Positions 33,115-41,516 of a stretch of DNA of 51,194 nucleotides are shown piece by piece. Below the pieces are notes generated by a model. The model saw nothing but the letters and a program-made list of their open reading frames with translations. It was not told the DNA's origin and did no database searches. This DNA comes from Treponema sp. (GTDB lineage Bacteria; Spirochaetota; Spirochaetia; Treponematales; Breznakiellaceae). The DNA lies in assembly GCA_031276965.1 (NCBI GenBank), contig JAISMC010000162.1, forward strand, positions 1-51,194. The letters run 5' to 3'. Within the stretch, counting starts at the first letter, position 1, and each line of letters opens with the position of its first letter. A program made the translations under genes and the position numbers.

Positions 33115-34347
33115 CTAAACCTGACCGGCGAGAAAAGAGGCGTCCTTGTCCGTAAAGGGCTTGCCGTAGATCAGCTCAAAGAGAAAACGCATATCCTCGG
33201 GGACAATGTCCAGAAAGCGGCAGCCGAAATAGCCCATGGTGTTGTCCTTGTAGCGGCGGACGATCTTGGCGTTGGCGTTAATGTTCCGGTTGGAAGAGAT
33301 AAGCTTGACCGCCAGCTCCGTATCAAGCAGCAGGGACGAAGAAAGGGCCGAGTGAGAATACGCAAAGAGCATGCCCGACGCGCTGATATCGATTACCTTG
33401 CCTTCAAAGGGTTCGTTCTTGATACGCCCCGCCTCAAAGTAACCGTTCTCCTTAAGGGAAAAGGCCAGAACCTTGGCAAACTGATACAGGTTGTCTATCA
33501 CCGTATAATCAAAGGGCTGCTTTCCTTCTTTATTTATCCAGATATGAATGTAGCCAATCACATATTCCTGAAAGAGCAGAGGCACCCAAGCGTCGGAAAA
33601 GATACCGTTGTCATATTTGGATTTGACGAAGCGGTTTACCGCATCGTCCAGATAGGCGGGATCCACGCCGGTACTTTCCAGGTAACGGCGGAACATCTCC
33701 TCGGTAACAAGCCGCTTCTTGGGATAGGGATCCGTCTGGGGCAGGTTCGCCAGAGTCGATGGAAGGTACAAGCTCTTTCCGGTCTCGGCCAGGACCCGCT
33801 CTTCGGTGGTAGAGGGTTTGACATCTTTGAAGATAATCAGCTTGTAGCCGTTGGCGTAGCCCTTAATCCACTGGCCCATCTGGGCAATAAGGCCGCTTAG
33901 ATCCTTCGAATTAGTCTGGCGCATAAATTCCCCTACTTCACCGGGTTCGTATTCCTGAACCTTGGGGAAGGAGAGGGCATAGCGGTCTCCCCGAAAGGCA
34001 AGCTGTACCTGCATATCCGGCGGAGTGGATACCCGGGAATAGGAACGGTCAAGATTTTTATAGAGGAATTCCGGAACATCTGCGGCGATCTGGTCGTTCT
34101 TTACGGCAATTACTTCAATGGAAAAGATAATTACCTGGCCGTGGTAGTCGAACATAAGATCCAGCTTCTTCCGGGGCCGTATACCTGTTATGGGACGGTC
34201 CGCCCGGAGGAGCATTTCATTTTTGGCGGGCCTTTCCAGATAGAGGATGTATTCGGTGCGGTTGAGGAGGTACATAATAGGAATTTGCTCGTCGTAGAGT
34301 ACTTTAAGGAGAAAGTCTTTCTCGATGCGCTTTATCGGCGTGGCCAT
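33115..34347 (-). CDS. PilZ-type c-di-GMP-binding protein, two-part architecture
   Basis: A 410-residue cytoplasmic protein. The N-terminal part resembles YcgR-N (RPRKKLDLMFDYHGQVIIFS) and is followed by RSYSR at 101-105, fitting the RxxxR c-di-GMP motif. A long middle (about 150-300) is unlike any domain I know. A C-terminal PilZ barrel at about 312-395 has the DISASG signature at 320-325 and GCRFLDI, but no RxxxR directly before it. Thus one half of the binding site may come from each end. Relatives seem common in Treponema and Leptospira. It is likely a motility or attachment effector. It is cotranscribed with the small exported protein upstream. Confidence 0.75.
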   Translation of the reverse strand: MATPIKRIEKDFLLKVLYDEQIPIMYLLNRTEYILYLERPAKNEMLLRADRPITGIRPRKKLDLMFDYHGQVIIFSIEVIAVKNDQIAADVPEFLYKNLDRSYSRVSTPPDMQVQLAFRGDRYALSFPKVQEYEPGEVGEFMRQTNSKDLSGLIAQMGQWIKGYANGYKLIIFKDVKPSTTEERVLAETGKSLYLPSTLANLPQTDPYPKKRLVTEEMFRRYLESTGVDPAYLDDAVNRFVKSKYDNGIFSDAWVPLLFQEYVIGYIHIWINKEGKQPFDYTVIDNLYQFAKVLAFSLKENGYFEAGRIKNEPFEGKVIDISASGMLFAYSHSALSSSLLLDTELAVKLISSNRNINANAKIVRRYKDNTMGYFGCRFLDIVPEDMRFLFELIYGKPFTDKDASFLAGQV

Positions 34348-34355
34348 CTTCAGTC

Positions 34356-34892
34356 CTAAAAAAACCGCTCGTAAGGTGCAAAATCAAACTGCTGTGGCTG
34401 CAGGTTCCCGGATATATCCTGGGGTTCCTCCAGTATCAGATCATCCAAGTACCACCGGTCCGCTCCGGTCATCAGGTACAGTTCCCCGGCGGCTCCCTGT
34501 TCCGGACCCAGAAAACGGACCAGAAACGAAGTGCTTCCGTCGGGCTCTTCCCTCCCGCCCCCGATGCGGAATTTCTCCGCCCCGATACTTTCAAGCAGGG
34601 CAAGGATTTCTTCCAGAACCTCCGGATCAAAACCCTCCAGAAAGGTGGAATTCCGCCCGCCCCTGAGGAGGTCCCGGAGCAGATTCCGGGCAAAGGCATA
34701 GGCCTCCTCTTGGGCTTCGCCCCGGCCCAGTTCGCCGATAACCGCATCCCGGGGATACCGGGGAGCTTCTCCCCGCTGGGGTCTTTTCAGGACATCCGGC
34801 AGGGTATTCCGGGCCTCTTCCTGGGCAAATACCGGGACCATGATGCACCCGATAAACAGGAAGGTTCCCAATACTCTCTCAAACCGAATCAC
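34356..34892 (-). CDS. Small exported protein of unknown function
   Basis: 178 residues with a signal peptide (VLGTFLFIGCIMVPVFAQ, cleaved after FAQ), so periplasmic or surface-exposed. The mature part is acidic and arginine-rich and holds a beta-strand series near the end (GSTSFLVRFLGPEQGAAGEL, then RWYLDDLILEEP), which may form an NTF2-like or similar small fold. No known domain recognised. The start is GTG, with GGAAAG directly before it. It lies 8 bases before the PilZ gene on the same strand. Confidence 0.65.
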   Translation of the reverse strand: MIRFERVLGTFLFIGCIMVPVFAQEEARNTLPDVLKRPQRGEAPRYPRDAVIGELGRGEAQEEAYAFARNLLRDLLRGGRNSTFLEGFDPEVLEEILALLESIGAEKFRIGGGREEPDGSTSFLVRFLGPEQGAAGELYLMTGADRWYLDDLILEEPQDISGNLQPQQFDFAPYERFF

Positions 34893-35038
34893 CTTTCCAT
34901 TGTAACCATCTCTGCGGGAAAGGTCAAAGGGAAAACTACTAAACGCCGTTTAGGTTTGCGGGCCCTATCCTGTCCCGCCCTTCCCGCCTTATGGACATAA
35001 AGGGAACGGACGGTTAGAATTCTGTACCGGGAGCAGCT

Positions 35039-36988
35039 ATGGGTCTTACTATCACCGAAAAAATTATCAAATCACACCTCCTTGAAGGCGCTATGGAACG
35101 GGGGAAACCAGCGGCAATACGGATCGATCAAACCCTTACCCAGGACGCCACAGGAACTATGGCTTATTTGCAGTTTGAAACCATGGGATTGGACCGGGTT
35201 AAAACCGAATTATCCGTATCTTATGTTGATCACAATACCCTCCAGGAAGACTGGAAAAACATGGACGACCACCGTTACCTCCAGAGCGCCGCGGCAAAAT
35301 ACGGCGTCTGGTTTTCCCGGCCGGGAAATGGTATCTGTCATCAGGTACACCTGGAACGCTTCGGGGCGCCGGGGAAAACGCTGCTGGGTTCCGATTCCCA
35401 TACCCCCACCGGGGGCGGCCTGGGAATGCTGGCCATAGGCGCCGGAGGACTGGACGTGGCCGCCGCCATGGGGGGCGGCGCCTTTCATCTGGTGATGCCC
35501 AAGATAATAGGGGTGCGCCTCTCGGGGGCCCTGAGCGGAGGAGCTTCCGCTAAGGACATTATTCTGGAATTGCTGCGCCGGGAAACGGTAAAGGGCGGAA
35601 TCGGTTCGGTGTACGAGTACTGCGGCGGGGGAGTAGAAACCCTGACCGTACCGCAGCGGGCCACTATTGCCAATATGGGCGCCGAACTGGGGGCCACCTC
35701 TTCGGTGTTTCCCTCCGACGAAGTGTCCCGGCAGTTTTTAGCGGACCGCGGCCGGGAAGGGGTCTGGCAGGACTTGGAGGCCGATGGAGATGCCGTTTAT
35801 GACCGGATCATCGGTATCGACCTTTCCGCCCTAAAGCCCCTGGCGGCCCAGCCCCATTCCCCCGATGCGGTGTGCGCGGTGGCTGAGATTGCCGGGCTGG
35901 CGGTGGATCAGGTGGTTATCGGATCCTGTACCAACTCTTCCCTGGACGATCTGGCGGCGGCGGCGGAGATCCTCAAGGGCAAAACCATACATCCCCGGGT
36001 TTCGGCGGCGGTAGCCCCGGGCAGCCGGGCGGTCCTGCTGGCGGCGGAAAAGGCGGGTATCCTGGGGGAACTGATACGGGCGGGATTCCGCATCCTGGAA
36101 AGCGCCTGCGGTCCCTGTATAGGCATGGGCTTTGCCCCCAAATCCGGCGGGGTAAGCCTCAGAACCTTTAACCGGAACTTTAAGGGCCGATCCGGGACCT
36201 CCGGCGCCATGGTATATCTGGTATCCCCGGAGACCGCCGCCGCCGCCGCCCTGACCGGCTGCATCACCGATCCGTCAAGCCTCAGTTTTATCCGGCGGGA
36301 AACCAGAGCTTTCCTGTCCAGGGATGAACGGGACAATATGGGGATGCTGATCCCCCCCCCGGCCCCGGAAGCGGCGGCGGAGATACTCATAGAACGGGGG
36401 CCCAATATCAAGCCCTGTCCCGGTCCCCGGGCCGCGGAAGACAGTATGGATCTGCCGGTACTGCTTAAGGCCGGGGACAATATCACCACCGACGACATTA
36501 TGCCCGCAGGAGCCAAGGTGCTGCCCCTGCGTTCCAACATTCCCGAAATTGCAAAATTTGTTTTTACCCAGCTGGACCCCGGTTTCTGGGAACGGGCCCG
36601 GAATGCCGGATCGGGTCTTATCCTGGGGGGGGTCAATTACGGCCAGGGTTCTTCCCGGGAACACGCCGCGCTGGCGCCCATGTACCTGGGGATCAGGGCC
36701 GTTTTGGCGAAGTCCTTCGCCAGAATCCACAAAGCGAATCTTATCAATTTCGGTATCCTGCCCTTGGTTTTTGCGGATCCCGGGGACTACGACAGGATAG
36801 CCCAGGGGGATCTGCTGGAATTCCGGGGAGTCCGCTCCTTCCTGGAAGCTGGGATCGGGGGAAAAGCCGTTCTGGAGGCGCTGAATAGGACCAAAGGCGG
36901 GACCTGCGCCCTGTACCTTGAAGCTGATGAACGGGACCGGCGCATGCTTCTGGCGGGGGGGCTTATCCCCTATACCAAATTATCCTGA
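35039..36988 (+). CDS. acn: Aconitate hydratase
   Basis: A single-chain 649-residue aconitase that isomerises citrate to isocitrate through a [4Fe-4S] cluster. The cluster cysteines are Cys297 (GSCTNSS), Cys357 and Cys360 (ACGPCIG). The substrate region reads LLGSDSHTPTGGG. The swivel domain follows a linker and starts at DNITTDDIMPAG, with NYGQGSSREHAALAP near the end. The length matches the short bacterial/mitochondrial-like type rather than AcnA (about 890). Homoaconitase activity cannot be excluded. GGGAG lies 6 bases before the ATG. No other TCA gene is adjacent. Confidence 0.92.
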   Translation: MGLTITEKIIKSHLLEGAMERGKPAAIRIDQTLTQDATGTMAYLQFETMGLDRVKTELSVSYVDHNTLQEDWKNMDDHRYLQSAAAKYGVWFSRPGNGICHQVHLERFGAPGKTLLGSDSHTPTGGGLGMLAIGAGGLDVAAAMGGGAFHLVMPKIIGVRLSGALSGGASAKDIILELLRRETVKGGIGSVYEYCGGGVETLTVPQRATIANMGAELGATSSVFPSDEVSRQFLADRGREGVWQDLEADGDAVYDRIIGIDLSALKPLAAQPHSPDAVCAVAEIAGLAVDQVVIGSCTNSSLDDLAAAAEILKGKTIHPRVSAAVAPGSRAVLLAAEKAGILGELIRAGFRILESACGPCIGMGFAPKSGGVSLRTFNRNFKGRSGTSGAMVYLVSPETAAAAALTGCITDPSSLSFIRRETRAFLSRDERDNMGMLIPPPAPEAAAEILIERGPNIKPCPGPRAAEDSMDLPVLLKAGDNITTDDIMPAGAKVLPLRSNIPEIAKFVFTQLDPGFWERARNAGSGLILGGVNYGQGSSREHAALAPMYLGIRAVLAKSFARIHKANLINFGILPLVFADPGDYDRIAQGDLLEFRGVRSFLEAGIGGKAVLEALNRTKGGTCALYLEADERDRRMLLAGGLIPYTKLS

Positions 36989-36998
36989 CGGTGCATCC

Positions 36999-38270
36999 TT
37001 GACCGCCGCCGATGCCCTTTACGGGGGCTTTACGGAGCCTATTCGGGATGTTCTCTGGGGGCACATCTACTTTACCCCCGCCCTGGAGGAACTGACCAAA
37101 AGCCCTCCCTTTATCAGGCTGTACCGCATTCTGCAGCTGGGGCCGGCCTATGCGGTTTATCCCGGCGCCACCCATACCAGGGCAAGCCATTCCATTGGGG
37201 TGTACTACCTGGCCCGGCGGCTGCTTGTTAATCTGGCGGAACAGGGGGCGGCGGAATGGCTCAGTCCCGGAGGGATACGTTCCTTCTTCTGCGCCGCCCT
37301 GCTCCACGATCTGGGACATTTCCCCTACGCCCATTCCCTCAAGGAACTGCCCCTGGAAAGCCACGAGGCGTTAACGGCGAAGATCATCCTCCAGGAACCC
37401 CTTAAAACGCTGACGGCCAGGACCGGGGCGGACCCCTACTTTACCGCCGCCATTGTGGATACCGCCCTCCCGGACCGGGGGGACGGGGAACTGCGCTTCT
37501 ACCGGAAACTGCTCTCCGGGGTCCTCGACCCGGACAAGCTGGATTACCTTAACCGGGACGCCCGGTTCTGCGGAGTACCCTACGGCATCCAGGACGTAGA
37601 CTTTATTCTTTCCCGGCTCCATCCCCACAGGGACCGGGGGCTTACCATTGATTCCCGGGGCATTCCCAGCGTGGAGTCCGTTCTCTTCTCCAAATACCTT
37701 ATGTACCGTACCGTATACTGGTATCATTCGGTCCGGTCCGCCACGGCTATGATCAAAAAAGCCCTTCTCGGGGGGCTTAGGGACGGGGTAATTGCCAAGG
37801 ATGAACTCTACGGCCTGGACGACCAAGGCCTCTTCTCCTTGATGGCGGAGCGGTCCTACCCCCTCTTTGCCCTGGCGGAAAAGGTCCGGGAGGGGGCCTT
37901 CTATACTACGGCGGCGGAATTTCCCTTTGACGGCAATGTCCACGGCGGACTGCTGGATATTGAAAACCGGTTCCGCTGCGAAGAGGCCCTGGCGGAGGAA
38001 TGTTCCGGAGCCCTGGACGCCGTCCTTATGCCGGAGGAGCTGATCGTCGACGTGCCCGAGCCGGTCAGCTTTGAAACGGGCCTCTATGTGGCGGACGAGG
38101 GCCGCTGTTTCTCCGAATGTTCAAGCATCTTTAAGGCGGAAGATGTTTTTGTCCAATCCCTGCGGGTTATACGGATTTTTACGGATCCGGCTTTGGAAAA
38201 GCGCCTAAACCCCCCGGGAAAGCTTAGAGAGATATTGCATATACGCAAAAAATGGTTACATTTAGAATAG
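36999..38270 (+). CDS. HD-domain phosphohydrolase (dGTPase-like superfamily)
   Basis: The HD metal site is clear: HTRASHSIGVYYLARRLL, then FCAALLHDLGHFPYAHS (His-Asp pair) and a later Asp in SGVLDPDKLDYLNRDARF. The LNRDARFCGV signature is typical of the SAMHD1/YwfO-like branch, which hydrolyses nucleoside triphosphates. The start is uncertain. I give TTG 36999, just after the acn stop. An ATG at 36927 inside acn is in the same frame, and neither has a good ribosome binding site. It is probably coupled to acn translation. Confidence 0.78.
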   Translation: MTAADALYGGFTEPIRDVLWGHIYFTPALEELTKSPPFIRLYRILQLGPAYAVYPGATHTRASHSIGVYYLARRLLVNLAEQGAAEWLSPGGIRSFFCAALLHDLGHFPYAHSLKELPLESHEALTAKIILQEPLKTLTARTGADPYFTAAIVDTALPDRGDGELRFYRKLLSGVLDPDKLDYLNRDARFCGVPYGIQDVDFILSRLHPHRDRGLTIDSRGIPSVESVLFSKYLMYRTVYWYHSVRSATAMIKKALLGGLRDGVIAKDELYGLDDQGLFSLMAERSYPLFALAEKVREGAFYTTAAEFPFDGNVHGGLLDIENRFRCEEALAEECSGALDAVLMPEELIVDVPEPVSFETGLYVADEGRCFSECSSIFKAEDVFVQSLRVIRIFTDPALEKRLNPPGKLREILHIRKKWLHLE

Positions 38271-38301
38271 ATGTTCTTCGGCAGTTAAATGAGGAGTTTT
38301 T

Positions 38302-39003
38302 ATGGAGATACACAATATAACTGAAGATATTGTCTTTGCCGAATTGGAAAAAATCTGCGATTCTTATAAAAAAGAAGGCAAATCCGGTATTTGTCTCTGC
38401 GATCAATGCCGGCTTGACGCCGTTTGTTACGTGCTTAACCGGGCCGGGCCCCATTATATTGTTTCCAACCGGGGGGCGGCCAGGGTTGAACAGGAAAATA
38501 TCGCCCGGCAGCAGAAAACCGCTGATATTACCGCCCTTATCTATGAGGCCCTTGAGCGGGTGAATCTGCACCGGCGTCCCATTGAGGATACCGGGGAAAA
38601 CGAAACCAGTTTACGGACGCCGGTCTTCAATATACCCACCATCGTGGGCCGTCTTTTCAACGGGAACAACTTTGCCCCCATGGAGGGGATCAATGTGGAA
38701 CTGTACCAGGACGGAAAACTGGTGGCTATGAAAGACCGGAACTGGCAGAATCCCTACAAAATGGTGATTAATACCGCGGGGACCTTTACCTTCTGGCCCA
38801 AGCCCATTCCGGCGGAATCCCCGGATATCCGCGAGTCCTTTGAATATGCCATACGGGTAGAAGCCGGCGGCTTTGAGGAACTGAATCACTTCTTTAAGAT
38901 TCCGGTGATCAGCGAAATCCAGACCGCCGGCTCCTTCTCCCTGAGCCGTACCTTCAAGCTGCCGGATCTCTACATGTTCCCTCCGGAGGACGAGGACACT
39001 TAG
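38302..39003 (+). CDS. ComFB-like protein with C-terminal beta-sandwich domain
   Basis: A 233-residue protein. The first 95 residues match the late-competence ComFB pattern: NITEDIVFAELEKICDSY, then the cysteine-rich CLCDQCRLDAVCYVLNRAG and PHYIVSNRGAAR. The remainder reads like a carboxypeptidase-regulatory or Cna-B type sandwich (GRLFNGNNFAPMEGINVELY, KMVINTAGTFTFWPKP). There is no signal peptide. GAGGAG lies 6 bases before the ATG. ComFB proteins of other bacteria have been linked to cyclic-nucleotide binding. A second role-bearing domain attached to it is unusual. Confidence 0.72.
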   Translation: MEIHNITEDIVFAELEKICDSYKKEGKSGICLCDQCRLDAVCYVLNRAGPHYIVSNRGAARVEQENIARQQKTADITALIYEALERVNLHRRPIEDTGENETSLRTPVFNIPTIVGRLFNGNNFAPMEGINVELYQDGKLVAMKDRNWQNPYKMVINTAGTFTFWPKPIPAESPDIRESFEYAIRVEAGGFEELNHFFKIPVISEIQTAGSFSLSRTFKLPDLYMFPPEDEDT

Positions 39004-39124
39004 CGCCGCAGGGATCTCAAATGCCTTGCGGTTAAAGCCGCTTTACCTTGAACCGGTTTTACAATTTGAAGTTTGAAGCATCCCCCCGTATCCATAGGCC
39101 GGCTGTCCGGCAGACCACAGATTG

Positions 39125-39154
39125 TTGACCGTTCCTCCCCGTTTCAGCTATTAT
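39125..39154 (+). promoter_or_regulatory. Promoter of tRNA-Pro
   Basis: TTGACC (39125-39130), 18 bases, TATTAT (39149-39154). The tRNA begins 8 bases after the -10 box. Confidence 0.65.
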
Positions 39155-39162
39155 GCCTCATC

Positions 39163-39234
39163 CGGGACGTAGCCTAGCGGCAAGGCGCTTGCTTTGGGAG
39201 CAAGAAACCGGCGGTTCAAATCCGCCCGTCCCGA
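39163..39234 (+). tRNA. tRNA-Pro (anticodon TGG)
   Basis: The acceptor CGGGACG pairs with CGTCCCG and starts with C, as proline tRNAs do. The anticodon stem CTTGC/GCAAG surrounds TTTGGGA, giving TGG. The T arm is GGCGG, TTCAAAT, CCGCC. The discriminator is A and no CCA is encoded. Its last 19 bases overlap the 3' end of the opposite-strand oxidoreductase frame. Confidence 0.94.
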
Positions 39235-40334
39235 AAAGGCGGGGGCGCTGCGGCTGTCCGGCGCCGCGGCTGCCGGTTCCAGGGTTTTACCGAGTGGAGG
39301 TATTCGACAGCCCGGAGGCCGTCGGCGGCGGACGAGCGGGGCCGCCGGGCGGGGTCCCGCACACAGGCGGCGGCGTCGGCGGTCATATTGGCAAAATAAC
39401 CCGTGGGGCCCTCAAAGGCGTCGGCGGTCTTTTTCAGGGAACGGAAACCCCCGGCGTAGGGGCTTTCCACGCTTTCCCAAACCTCGAAGATGCCGTTGCC
39501 GATCCGCAGCCGGCCTTTTTCGCAGGAGAATTCCATTTCAAAGACCAGGTGATCCCGGCCCGCGCCTATTTGCAGCACAAAGGGAACCGGGGCGGGAGGC
39601 CGGCCGGGATCCGGCGGGATCCGGCTTTCCCGCGCCGGAACCGCTTCGGCGGGCGGCGGAGCGGCATTCGGAATCAGCAGGCCCGAAAGCCAGGCGGAGC
39701 CTTCCCCGGCGCTCAGTTTTTCCCCCCAGCGTTTTTTGTGTACCATCGCCGAACCGGAGAGGTACATGATGGCGTCGGCCAGATGGGTGCCGTCATGCCA
39801 GAGGACATCCAGGAGGCGTTTGGTCTTTCCCATGAACAGCCCGGCCTGCACGCTCAGGACCGGCCCCAGCCCGCCCTCATCCAGCACAGCCTTGGCCCGC
39901 ATATAATCCGCGGAGTAGCGGCGCTCGTGGTTAATCAGAATCCGCGCCGGGCCTGATTTTTCCAGCGCGGCGATACGCCGGGCCCGGCCCAGGGTGTCCG
40001 CCAAAGGCTTCTCGCAGATTATCACCGGCACGTCATAGGCTGCGGCCAGGCGGCAGTACCGTTCATGGCTGTCCGGGTGGGTGGCAATCACAATCAGCCG
40101 GGGCCGGCATGCGGCTATCATTTCGGCGGCTCCGGCGAACACCGGAACCCCCCAGGTTTCCGCAAAGAGCCGCCGCCGCCCGCCGTCCGTGTCGCAGCCC
40201 GCCGCCAGCGCACAGTCCGGGCTGGCGGCGATGGCCCCGGCGTGGGTACAGGGCTTTTCCCGGCGCCCGTCATTTTCAAGCAGGCTGGCAATCCGGCCCA
40301 GGCCGATAATCGCGGCGGGTATTTTTTTCATCAC
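39216..40334 (-). CDS. Gfo/Idh/MocA-family NAD(P)-dependent oxidoreductase
   Basis: A 372-residue sugar-dehydrogenase-like protein. The Rossmann start is PAAIIGLGRIASLLEND, the family EKP motif appears as VIICEKPLADTLG, and the catalytic region around DVLWHDGTHLADAIMYL holds the usual Asp and His. The C terminus (after about residue 345) is Arg/Pro-rich and runs into the antisense of tRNA-Pro, so the last residues are suspicious. AAAGGG precedes the double ATG. It lies 6 bases after the hypothetical gene at 40341. Substrate unknown. Confidence 0.82.
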   Translation of the reverse strand: MMKKIPAAIIGLGRIASLLENDGRREKPCTHAGAIAASPDCALAAGCDTDGGRRRLFAETWGVPVFAGAAEMIAACRPRLIVIATHPDSHERYCRLAAAYDVPVIICEKPLADTLGRARRIAALEKSGPARILINHERRYSADYMRAKAVLDEGGLGPVLSVQAGLFMGKTKRLLDVLWHDGTHLADAIMYLSGSAMVHKKRWGEKLSAGEGSAWLSGLLIPNAAPPPAEAVPARESRIPPDPGRPPAPVPFVLQIGAGRDHLVFEMEFSCEKGRLRIGNGIFEVWESVESPYAGGFRSLKKTADAFEGPTGYFANMTADAAACVRDPARRPRSSAADGLRAVEYLHSVKPWNRQPRRRTAAAPPPFRDGRI

Positions 40335-40340
40335 GCCCTT

Positions 40341-41006
40341 TCAGGGGATAATCGCCGCGACAATCGGGCCCCAGGGCCCCTTCTTTCCGTCGTTCTCCAC
40401 CTGGACGGCGATGTAGACCGTCTTTCCGCTGTCCCCGTAGTCGAACTGTATCAGGTCCTTTTTCCGCCGGGTGTAGAAAGATTTATCAAGCTGATCGGGA
40501 TTCGTCACCGGCTCCCCGCCGGGCGGCACCACCTTGTACCAAATCCGGTAACCCTTGTTCGCCTTGTCCGCGGGGTTTCCGGACACGTAGACAATCCGCA
40601 TCCCCAGCTCATGGCGGCCCACCAGGAAGGTTTCCGCCATCACCTCCGCCGTGGGCGGTCCCGAAGGCGTCGGGTGGTCGTCGTGGGGCGTCAGGCCCAG
40701 CGTAACAAGGTCGGCGCCGGTCAGGGGCGGCAGCAGGAAGTAATGGTTCTTGAAAAACCTCGCCTTGGCGATCAGCGCCTCAAAAGCCTCCCGGCACTGT
40801 ATGTTTATCACCGGAGTGCGTTCGCTGCTCTGGGCCTTCTGCAAAAGCCCCTGGGCCGTGTCGAAGAGTTCCAAAAGCTCGTTATACTGAGCCTGGGGAA
40901 TACCCCAGGCAGTCCGCAGCTGCGCCGTCAAAATGACCGTCCAGTTCAGAACCAGGGCCAGCTGATCCGCCCGCTTCCCCGGCATCCAGTCCGTTTTCTG
41001 CATCAT
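40341..41006 (-). CDS. Uncharacterised protein with a C-terminal Fn3-like end
   Basis: 221 residues, no signal peptide. The first half is helical (QLRTAWGIPQAQYNELLELF, AQGLLQKAQSSE). The second half is beta-rich and ends in TVYIAVQVENDGKKGPWGP, the usual closing strand of a fibronectin-III-like module (an Ala-Thr-Val-Tyr style pattern). The segment LGLTPHDDHPTPSGPPTAEV separates the two. I recognise this as a recurring but uncharacterised family. GGAGGG lies 9 bases before the start (41006 or the next ATG). The heptad-repeat frame upstream overlaps its start. Confidence 0.65.
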   Translation of the reverse strand: MMQKTDWMPGKRADQLALVLNWTVILTAQLRTAWGIPQAQYNELLELFDTAQGLLQKAQSSERTPVINIQCREAFEALIAKARFFKNHYFLLPPLTGADLVTLGLTPHDDHPTPSGPPTAEVMAETFLVGRHELGMRIVYVSGNPADKANKGYRIWYKVVPPGGEPVTNPDQLDKSFYTRRKKDLIQFDYGDSGKTVYIAVQVENDGKKGPWGPIVAAIIP

Positions 41007-41050
41007 CGTCCTACCCTCCTTATAAAAACGGTTTGTTTATCGAAGCAAAG

Positions 41051-41155
41051 GCCCCGCTTTCTAAAGAGTATATCACGCTTTCTAAAGAAAGCGCCCCGTT
41101 TTCTTAAGAAAATGCCCCGGATTCTTAAGAAAATGCCCCAGATTCTTAAGAAAAC
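41051..41155. repeat. Five-unit 21-bp tandem repeat (minisatellite)
   Basis: Units start at 41051, 41072, 41093, 41114 and 41135, with a degenerate sixth at 41156. Consensus GCCCCNGNTTCTTAAGAAAAT, each with the palindrome TTCTTAAGAA or a variant. Because 21 is a multiple of 3 it is open in both directions. Minus reads basic heptads such as FLRKRGA, and plus reads RFLKKAP. It lies just upstream of the gene at 40341-41006. Confidence 0.85.
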
Positions 41156-41271
41156 GGGATGGATTTTCAAGATTCTGCCGCCAAATGTAATCAAATGTCA
41201 AGAAACCGTACCGTATGCGCTATCTTTGGTTTACAAAATGATTCCCGGCCTCGTATTTTACAAGAGAAAAG

Positions 41272-41432
41272 AACCACGAACCGCACGAAAAGCACGAACT
41301 TTCGCTTTGGCGGCCCTCATTTCACCTGTATCTTCGGTTTGTTTGCGGAAAGACGGAGAGACAAGACAGGAAAAAGGAGCGTACCCGAAACAACACGCTG
41401 CCGTTCGTGATGGTTCGTGCCTGTTCGTGGTT
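41272..41432. mobile_element. Possible MITE bounded by 18/19-bp inverted repeats
   Basis: AACCACGAACCGCACGAA at 41272-41289 pairs with TTCGTGCCTGTTCGTGGTT at 41414-41432 (one base indel). The 160-base interior encodes nothing recognisable. The region 41007-41516 otherwise holds only the 21-bp repeat. Similar GAAC/CACGAA motifs repeat inside each end. Target-site duplications are not obvious. Confidence 0.45.
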
Positions 41433-41516
41433 AAACCGCTTTGGATTTGCGGGTCAAGTTTGGCGTATGCGGGGGAGGGGTACGGGGCAAAGGGCGGCTC
41501 CGGGGAGGGCGGCGCT

